A DNA stretch of 51,513 nucleotides from Rhodopirellula sp. (GTDB lineage: Bacteria > Planctomycetota > Planctomycetia > Pirellulales > Thermoguttaceae). The stretch covers positions 1-51,513 of the forward strand of contig JAAYEH010000440.1 of the NCBI GenBank assembly GCA_012728855.1. The letters are read 5' to 3'. Positions 17,960 to 26,868 of the stretch are shown piece after piece. Below the pieces are notes generated by a model. That model did no database searches. It was not told where the DNA came from and worked only from the letters and a program-made list of their open reading frames with translations. Position 1 is the stretch's first letter. The number at the start of each line of letters is the position of its first letter. Position numbers and translations under genes: made by a program.

Positions 17960-19270
17960 ATGCCAAAATCCAACTCGCTTGATCAACCGAATCGCCGTCG
18001 TTTCTTGAAGGCCACCGGGGCCGTGATGGGTGCGGCAGTGGCCGGAACGCTCAGCGTGGGTCGCGCCGCCCACGCCGCCGGCAGCGACGTGCTCAAAGTC
18101 GGCTTGATCGGTTGTGGCGGCCGTGGCCGCGGTGCGGCGGCGAATGCCCTGACGGCCGACAAGAATACGCAACTCGTGGCACTGGCGGACCCGTTTCCGA
18201 AACAGATGGAAACGGCGCTGGCGACGCTGAAGAAGGGTTTTGGCGATCGCGTCACCGTCACTCCCGAGACCTGCTTCGACGGTTTCGACGGATATCGGAA
18301 GGTGCTCGACAGCGGCGTGGACGTGGTCTGTCTGGCCGAAACGCCCCACTTCCGTCCCATGCACCTGAAGGCCGCCATCGACGCGAACAAGCATGTCTTC
18401 TGCGAAAAGCCGGTCGCCGTCGATGCTCCGGGAATCCGCTCGATCCTGGCGACTTCGGAGGAAGCCAAGAAGAAGAACCTCAATATAGTTTCGGGGCTCT
18501 GCTGGCGCTATCACCACGGCGTGAAGGCGACCATGCAGAAGGTGCTCGACGGAGCGATCGGCGACATCCAGTCGATCCAGGAGACGTACCTTACCGGCTT
18601 CCTCTGGCACCGCGGACGGGAAGAAGACGATACGGAGATGAAGTATCAACTTCGCAACTGGTACTACTTCTCGTGGCTCTCCGGCGATTTCAACACCGAG
18701 CAGCACGTCCATAGCCTCGACAAGGCGTTGTGGACGATGGGCGATCAGCCGCCGGCGCGGGCGTGGGGACTCGGTGGCCGGCAGGTCCGCACCGAGACCA
18801 AGTACGGCGACATCTACGACCACCATGCCGTAGCCTACGAGTGGCCCAACGGCGTGACCTGCTACGCGTACTGCCGGCAGCAGGGCGGCTGCTACTCCGA
18901 CGTGACTGACGTAATCACCGGTACGAAAGGCCGCTGCAACGTGCTCAAGCACCGCATCGAAGGAGCGAACCCCTGGAAGTTCGAAGGCGAAGGGGGCAAC
19001 ATGTACGAGTTGGAGCACGAGGCCCTCTTCGGCGCGATTCGCTCCGGTCAGCCGATCAACAACGGCCAGTACATGGCCTACAGCACCATGCTGGCCATCC
19101 TGGGCCGGATGGTCGATTACACCGGGCAGGCCATTACCTGGGACGAGGCGATGAATTCGCAGCAGCGGCTGGCCCCGGAAACCTACTCGTGGGACGCGAC
19201 CCCGCCGATCGTGCCGGGCGCCGACGGCGCTTATCCGGTCGCTATGCCGGGAGTGACGAAGTTCGAATAG
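17960..19270 (+). CDS. Tat-exported Gfo/Idh/MocA oxidoreductase 1
   Basis: A 436-residue NAD(P)-binding oxidoreductase. The Tat signal NRRRFLKATGAVMGAAVAG is followed by the Rossmann motif VGLIGCGGRGRGAAAN, then LAETPHFRPMHLKAAID and EKPVAVDAPGIR, where EKP is the conserved cofactor-side lysine motif. The C-terminal substrate domain is alpha/beta with YYFSWLSGDFNTEQHVHSLD containing the putative catalytic His. Usual length for the planctomycete exported class. The ATG at 17960 follows AAAGGAG by 6 bases. The substrate is an unknown sugar or cyclitol. It is the least similar of the three paralogues in this window; the other two are at 26869-28242 and 42358-43725. Confidence 0.93.
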   Translation: MPKSNSLDQPNRRRFLKATGAVMGAAVAGTLSVGRAAHAAGSDVLKVGLIGCGGRGRGAAANALTADKNTQLVALADPFPKQMETALATLKKGFGDRVTVTPETCFDGFDGYRKVLDSGVDVVCLAETPHFRPMHLKAAIDANKHVFCEKPVAVDAPGIRSILATSEEAKKKNLNIVSGLCWRYHHGVKATMQKVLDGAIGDIQSIQETYLTGFLWHRGREEDDTEMKYQLRNWYYFSWLSGDFNTEQHVHSLDKALWTMGDQPPARAWGLGGRQVRTETKYGDIYDHHAVAYEWPNGVTCYAYCRQQGGCYSDVTDVITGTKGRCNVLKHRIEGANPWKFEGEGGNMYELEHEALFGAIRSGQPINNGQYMAYSTMLAILGRMVDYTGQAITWDEAMNSQQRLAPETYSWDATPPIVPGADGAYPVAMPGVTKFE

Positions 19271-19280
19271 GGCACTGGTA

Positions 19281-19343
19281 GATCCCGCTTGCCGAGCGGG
19301 ATCTTGCCGCACGGGTTCTGACTGGCAAGCAGAACCCGTGCGG
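19281..19343 (+). terminator. tandem hairpins after Gfo/Idh/MocA gene
   Basis: GATCCCGCT (19281-19289) pairs with AGCGGGATC (19295-19303) over a 5-base loop. Next to it CCGCACGGGTTCTG (19307-19320) pairs perfectly with CAGAACCCGTGCGG (19330-19343). Two adjacent perfect hairpins 10 bases beyond the stop would end transcription or shield the 3' end; they can also serve the opposing cyclophilin gene. Confidence 0.6.
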
Positions 19344-19556
19344 TCTCGCTCGCATCATGCCGAAACACCACCAGACGTGGCTGCCGAGCATTGTTGTCGC
19401 GCCGGCGCCGCCTTGGCTTTGGTCGGACTGAAGTCCGCCCTGCCAATTCGTTTCTGGACCGGTTCTGAGGATCATTCTTCGGCCCGCGATGCTGGCAAGC
19501 CGAGGTCGGCCAGCGACGCGGATGGCCCGATCTGCCTGGCCAGAAGCCGCAATGCG

Positions 19557-22500
19557 TCACGTCCCGATCGGCACTTCTTCGCTGGGGTTGGCCGCAACTT
19601 GGTCTGCTTCAGGAACGGCGGCCTCGGCCGCCAATGCGACAATGGCGGCGTCGATGGCGTCCAGGGCGACCGGCGGGGCAGGCTGATCGAGACTGGCGCC
19701 CGAGGAGGGAGCGTCGATATCGGCGCCGGCATCACCGTCGCTTCGTTGCGATCCGCGTTCAAAGGCGTCGATCCCGTCACCACCTGCATAGATCGATTCG
19801 GGCCTATGCATACCGCCTACAGGTCCGAAACGGGTGCCGAAAAGGCCGCGGTTGTCGTAGGTTCCTGCCACGAGCAAATCCGTCGCAGCGGCCGTGGCGC
19901 CGGCGTCCGGCAAGAGAGCCGAGAAATCGAACGCGGCGGCGACCGGTTCCACCCTGGAGAGGGCGACTTCCGCGATCAGCAATTCGGCAAGCAGAGCATC
20001 CGGGCCTGTACCGGCAATCACCAGCGGCACACGCAGCGTGCTTGCGGCCCCCGACTGGCCCGCGCCGATCGATTCCGTCGCGCGGACGAGAAGTTCGTAC
20101 TCGCCCGCGGCAAAATCAGCGGGCACATCCCAAACGATCTCACCGCTTAGTGGATCGATGCTGACGCCTTCCGGTGAAGACTGGAGACTATAGCGAACCG
20201 GGTGCGGATTGGGAAGGTCCGGGTCTTCCGCGTGGACGGTCAACTCCCATCGCTCGCCCGCGGCAAGTTCCTGGACGGCGACGGGATCGAACACGGGTGG
20301 ACGGTCCATCTCGCGAACGGTGACGGTGAACGACTGGCTTGCCGTCGCCCCGAGTGAATCGACCACGGTGAGCGTGATCGGGTATTCCGCCGGCCCCTGG
20401 CTTTCCTGCGGAGTCCACGTGAAGCGGCCCGTCTGGGGATCGACGGCGGCGCCGGCCGGCGAACCCGCTTCCAGCCGCCAGGTGAAAGCCTGTGCCGGGC
20501 GATCGGCGTCGGTCGCCACGGCGGTGAAGTCCACAGGCGAGCCTTCATCGACGGTCACGTCTTCGATGGAGGCAAGTGCCGGGGGCGTGTTGTTCTCGGT
20601 AACGGTGACGGCGACCAGCGCTCGCTGCGCCGCGCCGGTGGCGTCCGACACCTTCACGGTGATGCTATATTGGCCCGGCCCATCGGCTTCGGTCGTCGCC
20701 CAGACAAATTCGCCCGTCGCCGCGTCGATTGCGGCGCCCGCCGGGGCGTTTTCCAGGCTGAAGGTCAGCGGCAGGTTGGCATCGGTGGCCGCGACGGTAA
20801 AGAGAAGCGACTGGCCTTCTTGGACCTGCTTGGCGCCGATCGGCTCGATAATCGGCGCGTCGTTCACCAACACGTCGAACGACTGGTCGACCGTGTTGCC
20901 GGCCGCGTCGCTGGCCCGTAGCGTGACGGGATGGCTGCCGGTCTGGCCGCCGGAGGGCGTCCAGGTGACACGGCCAGTGTTCAATTCGACGATCATTCCG
21001 GCCGGCGCCTGGGTCAACTGGTAGCGGACCTGCCCGCTGCTCTCGCCGGTAGCCTGAGCGTCGTACAGGTACAAGGTTCCCATGCCGGCACCAAGAACCG
21101 GAGTGGAAGTAAACGCCGGCGCGGCAGTGTCGACGGTAATCTGCAGCGGCGAGGAGAGCGCGCTGACCAGATCGACTTCGGTAACGAGATTGCCGACGTT
21201 GACGTCCTGGTCGGCGAGGGTTTGCACGGCCGTAATGGAGTGGGTTCCCTCGGAGAGGTCAAAGACGCCGTTGGTTTCGATCGTGACGCTGCTGCCGGCG
21301 GCCGTCGCCCGGCCGATGAGGTTGCCATCGGCATAGAGCGAGACCTCGGCGCCGGCGATGACGCCGCTGACCGAAAACCGCAACGTCTTTCCGGCCGTAT
21401 TGTCGAGATTGGTAATGCCGTCGCCGTCGCTGATGCCCGTATCGGAACTGGTCAGCAGTTGAATTCCTGTGGGAGCCTCGGGAGCGATGTAGACGGGAAC
21501 AACCTGGGTGTCCCAGGGCTTGCTGGCTGCCGTGCCCGGAGACATCCCGTCCGGGAGAATCGTGGAAACGCCAATGGCGATGCCATAGACTCCGACCAGG
21601 CCGTTTTTGGGCGTCACTGTGACTTGGCCCGTCCAGGGATCCACGTCCACCTGCAAATTGGCATTCTCCAGTGGTGGCAGATCGTAATCCATCAGATCGG
21701 AGCGATTGATCTGGGTCCAATATTCGTTCCAGTATTTGGCATAATAGACGGCGTCCCAATAGAGAAATTGATCGCCTTCGAGGTCGAATCCGGACGGCTG
21801 AAAACTCACCGGTGTGTTTGCCGTGGTCTGGACCGGACTGATTGGGAGCAAGTAGGATGGTGCGTTGCTGGTGTCCGCCTGGATTGTCACGTGAAAAATC
21901 TGCTCGGCAGTACCGCCGTTGCCGTCACTGACAGTAACGGTCACGTCAGCTTGCCCCGTGGTTCCTTCCGGTGCGGAGAGACGCAAGACACCGTTTTCCT
22001 GGTCGTGGAAAACGGTCACCGAATTCATCACAACTGGCGTCAGAGGCCTGTTCAAGGGGTTGTTCGGATTCGGATCCGTTCCCGTCGTCGTCGTCGTTGG
22101 AACCGAGCTGATTTGCTCGCGAACCGCGTCACCCTCGGTCAGGAAGCCGAAGATGCTATGGTTGAAGTCGAGCCAGCGTGTCGGTCCCGCCGTAATGAAG
22201 AATTGCGAGTCGTTCGTATCATCCGAACTCTTCGCCATCGACAATATGCCCGAACTGGTATGCTGGAGATTCGGGCTGAACTCGTCGTCGAACGGGTATT
22301 TGTTTTGGCTGTCCGTGAACCCCGGTTTGTTGTCGGTGCCACCACTGCCGGTTCCCAGCGGATCTCCACCTTGGATCATGAAATCCTCGATCACCCGGTG
22401 GAAGATCAGCCCATTGTAGTAACCGGATTGGGCCAGGTCGATGATCCGCCCGGTGGTTCGCGGGGCGAGATCCTCGAAGAACTGGAAGATCATGTCCCCA

Positions 22501-22799
22501 TAGTTCTGCACGGAAATCTTCATGCTGCGGTTCCCCTGGGGCACCGTGGTGGTCAGCGCCGAGTTCGTGCTGGAAACCGAGTAGGTCAGCGTATCGCCGT
22601 CGGCGTCGAATCCGTCCAGGGCAATGTGCAGCGGGGCGCCGGCGGACAAGTCCACGTCGGAGATGGTAGCCAACGTCGGAGCCGAGAGAACCCAACGCGT
22701 TTCAAGCAGTTCGAACCGCGTCTGGCGGTGCATTGGCGGGCGAGCGGAGCGGTGGCGACGGGCTGAACGACGACGAAGCGGAAAGCGTTGCCTGTTCAT
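19557..22799 (-). CDS. giant exported cyclophilin with Ig/cadherin-like repeats
   Basis: A 1,080-residue protein. A basic N-terminus leads into FELLETRWVLSAP, the planctomycete N-terminal motif found on large extracellular proteins. Residues about 60-250 hold a cyclophilin peptidyl-prolyl isomerase domain with YYNGLIFHRVIEDFMIQGGD, SSGILSMAKSSDDTNDSQFF and DFNHSIFG, all active-site signatures. The remainder is a string of beta-sandwich modules, at least five of the putative-Ig type, with repeats of TFSLENAPAGAAIDAATGEF-like units (LENAPAG, LEAGSPAG and LQSSPEG each followed by a GxFxW strand). It is likely a surface or secreted folding or adhesion protein. The ATG at 22799 is preferred over a TTG 9 bases upstream. 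Confidence 0.88.
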   Translation of the reverse strand: MNRQRFPLRRRSARRHRSARPPMHRQTRFELLETRWVLSAPTLATISDVDLSAGAPLHIALDGFDADGDTLTYSVSSTNSALTTTVPQGNRSMKISVQNYGDMIFQFFEDLAPRTTGRIIDLAQSGYYNGLIFHRVIEDFMIQGGDPLGTGSGGTDNKPGFTDSQNKYPFDDEFSPNLQHTSSGILSMAKSSDDTNDSQFFITAGPTRWLDFNHSIFGFLTEGDAVREQISSVPTTTTTGTDPNPNNPLNRPLTPVVMNSVTVFHDQENGVLRLSAPEGTTGQADVTVTVSDGNGGTAEQIFHVTIQADTSNAPSYLLPISPVQTTANTPVSFQPSGFDLEGDQFLYWDAVYYAKYWNEYWTQINRSDLMDYDLPPLENANLQVDVDPWTGQVTVTPKNGLVGVYGIAIGVSTILPDGMSPGTAASKPWDTQVVPVYIAPEAPTGIQLLTSSDTGISDGDGITNLDNTAGKTLRFSVSGVIAGAEVSLYADGNLIGRATAAGSSVTIETNGVFDLSEGTHSITAVQTLADQDVNVGNLVTEVDLVSALSSPLQITVDTAAPAFTSTPVLGAGMGTLYLYDAQATGESSGQVRYQLTQAPAGMIVELNTGRVTWTPSGGQTGSHPVTLRASDAAGNTVDQSFDVLVNDAPIIEPIGAKQVQEGQSLLFTVAATDANLPLTFSLENAPAGAAIDAATGEFVWATTEADGPGQYSITVKVSDATGAAQRALVAVTVTENNTPPALASIEDVTVDEGSPVDFTAVATDADRPAQAFTWRLEAGSPAGAAVDPQTGRFTWTPQESQGPAEYPITLTVVDSLGATASQSFTVTVREMDRPPVFDPVAVQELAAGERWELTVHAEDPDLPNPHPVRYSLQSSPEGVSIDPLSGEIVWDVPADFAAGEYELLVRATESIGAGQSGAASTLRVPLVIAGTGPDALLAELLIAEVALSRVEPVAAAFDFSALLPDAGATAAATDLLVAGTYDNRGLFGTRFGPVGGMHRPESIYAGGDGIDAFERGSQRSDGDAGADIDAPSSGASLDQPAPPVALDAIDAAIVALAAEAAVPEADQVAANPSEEVPIGT

Positions 22800-23275
22800 A
22801 CTTTTCAAAGACCGGAGTGAAGTAGGTCGTTAGTAGTGTCATTTGCCGGGAATCACGTGCCTAAGGCGCCAGGTGGCAAAGACCTCCTCCACTGCAGCGG
22901 GGCAGGTGCTAGCCGAATGGCGGTTGGGCAGGACAAGGCGGACCGTTCCGGACGAACGCCGACCGCGGACTCTACGGTTCGATGCAGGCCCCGGGTCGAT
23001 AGTTCCGGCATAGTATCCCAGTGTAATCGAAGTTGGCCATTTTGCACCACGACATTAACCAATACGGCGGTTCTTCCGCCTGTCGTGGTGGGGTTGCAAC
23101 GGTTGGAGGATCTGGGAAAACCCCGAAGCGCAGGCATTCTACCTCCGGCGGCGGAGCAGACGAGCAAAGGTTGCGTTTTTTCGATCGTCCCGAACCGGTT
23201 GAACGAGTAGCCTTTGCCAGGGCAAGAGCGGCAACGACTGGTAGAGTGCTTCCCGACCGTCGTCAGGGCCCATCG
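22800..23275. other. intergenic region with an asymmetric hairpin
   Basis: 476 bases between two minus-strand genes. I see no gene with a credible start or family. It holds a 10-bp stem CACCACGACA / TGTCGTGGTG (23045-23054, 23081-23090) enclosing a second 5-bp stem GGCGG/CCGCC, which would sit at the 3' end of the 1,140-residue protein's opposite strand. Confidence 0.5.
23045..23090. repeat. nested inverted repeat
   Basis: The outer arms CACCACGACA and TGTCGTGGTG are perfectly complementary; inside, GGCGG-TTCTT-CCGCC forms a second hairpin that leaves 11 bases unpaired on one side. It lies upstream of the cyclophilin gene on that gene's strand, too far from it to be a terminator of it; possibly a terminator or regulatory structure. 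Confidence 0.5.
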
Positions 23276-26200
23276 CTATTTCTCCGATTCGGGCGGCATA
23301 TCCCGCACTCCCGAGAATGCCGGGCCTCCCGCGCCGACGTAGCCGTTGCTGGCTCCCGCGGAATCTGGAGTTACCCAGAAGGCGTAGAGCTGGCCGCTGG
23401 TGAGATGAAAACGCAGTCGCACGGGTTTCCCGACAAACTCGGCCAGATCGGCGCGGCCGGTCCACTCGATGCGCTGCTTCGTGGTATCGGCGGTGAGCGG
23501 TTTTGACTCGGCAAGCACTTTTCCCGGCTCACTGAGCACTTCGACGCGCAGTTCGCCTTTGGGGGCGTTGACGTTGACGAACAAATGACGGCCTTGAAAG
23601 ACAATGGGGCTCGTCGTGAGCGTGCCGGGCTTTTCGCCGGCGTCCATCGAGGCAAAGCCGTCGCGTCTCAGCATGGCCAGCCCGATGCTGCCGCCGGTAT
23701 ACATGCCCCGTTTGCCGCTGGGGGCGACGCCGGAGGTACCCATGTAGGGAAACACAAGCTGATCGTTCAGCACCACGAATACGCCCGCGGTGCCGTGGAC
23801 GTACGCCCTATCCCACGACCCTTCGGTCCGCAAGCCGGTGATGAAGCTGCGGCGATCCGGCCGATCCCAGTGAAAGCCGTCGCGGCTGAAGCCGAGTTCG
23901 AGATCGAGCAACTTGGGAAACTGGCCCTCGGCGCAGACGCGGTTGTTCGGGCCGCGGTGGATGTAGTGCATGCCGACCATCAGGCTCTCGTAAGCCACGG
24001 CGTTGAGGCTGTAGAGCTGCGGCGGATCGCCCGCGCCGGGATAGCGGCCGGCGGGCTCCGGGAGATCGAGGCGGTCGGCATTGGTCCAGTAGACCGCCCC
24101 GGACCAGTCGGCGCCCTTGAGAAACTCGCTCGCCTCCAGGTAGTAGCGGCAGCGTCCGCGGCGCCCGGTGTGTTTGATGCTGAAGCACCACCTCTGGCGG
24201 AAAGGATTGAAGAAGAACGAACAGTAATCATCCGCGGCCATATCGGTCGGCACGGCATCGGACCAGGTCCGGCCGTCGCTTACGTGCAGCGAGTGGTTGA
24301 AGCCTGGGGGGCGCTGTTCCTTGGGGACGTGCATCCAGCAGGTGAGAAACTTGATCCGCTCGGCGGAATTCGGGGTGTTCAGGTCGAGCCACACGCAATT
24401 GTCCGAGCCGCTGGACTTCAGTTGCGGTCCGGTCCAGCGGAGGCCCTGCGGCAGCAGCGCATTGCCGCCGGCCATCCCGAGGTCCGGGCGCGTCCAATGC
24501 ACGAGATCCGTGCTGGTGGCCAGCGACAGCGGCCCGCGCCAGCCCGCGACGTAGAACATCTTGAAGTGCTTTTCCGCGGGATCCCAAAACACGCCGCCCT
24601 GTCCGAGGAATGTCGTCGCCTCCTCGCCGCGCTCGCCATTCTCCGATGCGCCGAGTTCCCTTGCCGTCTCCGCCTTGAAGACCGGATTGCCTTCGAACTT
24701 CTTGGCGGCGTGGAAGGTGCGTTTCAGGTCCGTGCTCTCGATGAGGAAGTCGTCCACGAAGAGCTGCCGGCCGACGTCGATGGGCAGCCTTTTCCGAGGT
24801 TTCTCCAAATACGGCACGGGCATCGGCTCGGCCGATTCGGGATCGAGATACCTGGGCGGCCACTCCAGCGGAAGCTCGATGCCGTTGTAGAGAATCGGCT
24901 TGGGTCCGGGCTCGGTGATGATGACGGGCGGCTCGGTACGGGCGTCGATGGGCAACTGCGCCGCCGACGCGCCTGCCAGCCTCGCTTCGGCGCCTTTGTC
25001 CATGATGAGCAGAACCATCTTCTTGAAACGCAGTCGCTCTGGGCGATTTGCCTCCTTGCGATAGAGGCTCACGCGGTTGATCTCCCCGGGGAAGAGTTGC
25101 ACCTCGGGCACGTCGACTTTCGTGAATCCGGCTTCCTGCAACGCCGCCTCCTGGCTGGCGGCCTTGGGCCGGATGGTGGGCGTGAGGGCGTAGACAGTTC
25201 CGGGTTTGGTGATTTCCACCTCGAGGTTGTCGATGCTGGTACGGAGGAAGGGCAGATCGCGGACCAGATCGGGCATCTCGACGATCCGATACTCGCGATC
25301 GGCGAAGAGCTTCACGCCCTGCTTCATCACCGCAGGTTCCTCGGGCGGCGGCGCCAGCGGTTTGCGGGTCTTGCCGGCCTGAGACTCGAACTGGCCCACG
25401 GTCTCCAGCTTGCCGAACATGATGCGGTCTGTGCTGCCTTGGTCGCCCTGGGTGACGGTCAACCAGATAACGCCTTCGTGCTCATGGAAGGTCGGGTATT
25501 GGAAGGAATCCGGGCTCTCGAAGCGGTATTTTCGCCGCCATGTTTGGCCGTCTCGGGAAACGTCCAGGTTGAACACGCTGCGTCTGCCGCCGTGGATGCT
25601 CGTGTTCTCCTGCCAGCCCAGGTAATAGATGCCGCCGAACTTGTCGAAGGTCGGCTTGGAATTCAGGCCGTTGGGCACGAAGGGAAGCTCCCGGCCCACG
25701 CTCCACCTCCTGCCGTCCTTGCTGGTGGTGAAATGGTAGTTGCCGATGTCGTTGCGGCAGATCGCCATCCAGGTGCCGTCCGGCAGGCGGTTCACGGCCG
25801 ACTCGCTCAACTGCTGCGACTGCGGCTCGTTGTAGTGGCCGATGATCTCGAAGGTCGCCCGATCGTCGTGCAGCAGTGCCAGGGCGTTTTGTTTACCGGG
25901 GAAGTTGTTGATCGCCACATAGAGCCGGCCGTCGAACTCCTTGAACGAGTCGAACAGATAGAGCCCGTGGTTCTGCGCTGGTTTGGTGAAGCCCTGGGCC
26001 GCCGCGTCGGTGTGGAAGTGTCGAGGCTCCATGTCGAACACGCCTGCGGCTGTCTTGAGCTTTGCCTTGTGGATGCGGTTGTCGAACTCCAACGTGCCGA
26101 GATCAAAGTCGCGATACCAGGTAACCGCCTCGCGATCGCCAGGCTGGCTGGCAAAGTAGCAGCGGAGGGTGTTGTCGTTGCGTTTCAGAATCCGCGGAAC

Positions 26201-26698
26201 AAAGCACTGCCCGATCGGCAGAGTCTCGTTCTCGAACTGCTGCCCGGACTTTGCCAGGGGAATGACGCGTTTCACCTCCAGCGTCTTGAGATTCACGACG
26301 GTCAGCACACAGTATTGGGCCGCGCCGGCGCCATGTCCGGGCTGAACATCGTTGTCGTGCTCGACGATGTAGGCCCTCTGCCCGACGCAGAGGAACTCCG
26401 CGTCGTGCGCCCCCTTCGCGTGCGGTGTGGTCACCCGGATCAGCCGCTCCATCACCAGATCCCCCGCCAGCGCCGGATCCCAGCCGTCGGGCACGAGGCT
26501 CGCCTGGCGCACGTCCTCGGAGATTACCGTGCCGTGCTTCCGTTGGGCGTCGTCGGACGTCGGCTGCCGGCTAGCCGGATCACCGGCAGCGTTAGGTGCA
26601 GAAGTCGGATTTGGGCTCTGCTGCGTGCGGGCGACGGTCGGGATGCAGAGCAGAAGGGCACAGGAGAACCGTGCGGCGAGTCGAAGCGATCGGACCAT
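23276..26698 (-). CDS. secreted 1,140-residue glycosidase-like protein, two propeller-type halves
   Basis: The signal peptide (LRLAARFSCALLLCIPTVA) starts at ATG 26698; an in-frame extension upstream runs into the neighbouring gene and is rejected. The N-terminal half (about 60-400) shows repeated blades with RDxGxxW-like strands resembling sialidase/BNR repeats (LNLDVSRDGQTWRRKYRFES, TTSKDGRRWSVG). After a linker the C-terminal half (about 680-1100) resembles GH32/GH43 propellers: AKKFEGNPVFKAE, GGVFWDPAEKHFKMFYVAGW, LATSTDLVHWTRPDLG and LGFSRDGFHWDRP. These are the sequence habits of exo-acting glycosidases, but the catalytic acids could not be assigned. Likely extracellular polysaccharide degradation. 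It lies downstream of a Gfo/Idh/MocA gene on the same strand. Confidence 0.8.
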   Translation of the reverse strand: MVRSLRLAARFSCALLLCIPTVARTQQSPNPTSAPNAAGDPASRQPTSDDAQRKHGTVISEDVRQASLVPDGWDPALAGDLVMERLIRVTTPHAKGAHDAEFLCVGQRAYIVEHDNDVQPGHGAGAAQYCVLTVVNLKTLEVKRVIPLAKSGQQFENETLPIGQCFVPRILKRNDNTLRCYFASQPGDREAVTWYRDFDLGTLEFDNRIHKAKLKTAAGVFDMEPRHFHTDAAAQGFTKPAQNHGLYLFDSFKEFDGRLYVAINNFPGKQNALALLHDDRATFEIIGHYNEPQSQQLSESAVNRLPDGTWMAICRNDIGNYHFTTSKDGRRWSVGRELPFVPNGLNSKPTFDKFGGIYYLGWQENTSIHGGRRSVFNLDVSRDGQTWRRKYRFESPDSFQYPTFHEHEGVIWLTVTQGDQGSTDRIMFGKLETVGQFESQAGKTRKPLAPPPEEPAVMKQGVKLFADREYRIVEMPDLVRDLPFLRTSIDNLEVEITKPGTVYALTPTIRPKAASQEAALQEAGFTKVDVPEVQLFPGEINRVSLYRKEANRPERLRFKKMVLLIMDKGAEARLAGASAAQLPIDARTEPPVIITEPGPKPILYNGIELPLEWPPRYLDPESAEPMPVPYLEKPRKRLPIDVGRQLFVDDFLIESTDLKRTFHAAKKFEGNPVFKAETARELGASENGERGEEATTFLGQGGVFWDPAEKHFKMFYVAGWRGPLSLATSTDLVHWTRPDLGMAGGNALLPQGLRWTGPQLKSSGSDNCVWLDLNTPNSAERIKFLTCWMHVPKEQRPPGFNHSLHVSDGRTWSDAVPTDMAADDYCSFFFNPFRQRWCFSIKHTGRRGRCRYYLEASEFLKGADWSGAVYWTNADRLDLPEPAGRYPGAGDPPQLYSLNAVAYESLMVGMHYIHRGPNNRVCAEGQFPKLLDLELGFSRDGFHWDRPDRRSFITGLRTEGSWDRAYVHGTAGVFVVLNDQLVFPYMGTSGVAPSGKRGMYTGGSIGLAMLRRDGFASMDAGEKPGTLTTSPIVFQGRHLFVNVNAPKGELRVEVLSEPGKVLAESKPLTADTTKQRIEWTGRADLAEFVGKPVRLRFHLTSGQLYAFWVTPDSAGASNGYVGAGGPAFSGVRDMPPESEK

Positions 26699-26868
26699 GA
26701 TGGATGCTCCGAAGAAGGAGAGGGACGGTTGGTGATTGAATTCGATAACCTCACGCAAAGGCAACGGACACCACTTTGTGGACTGGCGCAGCGCGAAAGG
26801 TGAGTCCCAAGTCGCTTGGCGGCGTTGTCCCACACCAACTCGCCACTGTCGGCGACCCTTGAGCAGGT

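Noticed and set aside
22836..23210. A possible small plus-strand gene in the intergenic region
   Set aside because: No ribosome-binding site, low-complexity composition, and no similarity I can name.
23585..26803. A 1,072-codon open frame on the plus strand opposite the glycosidase-like gene
   Set aside because: Antisense shadow of a gene with clear signal peptide and propeller motifs; its own protein has no plausible fold.
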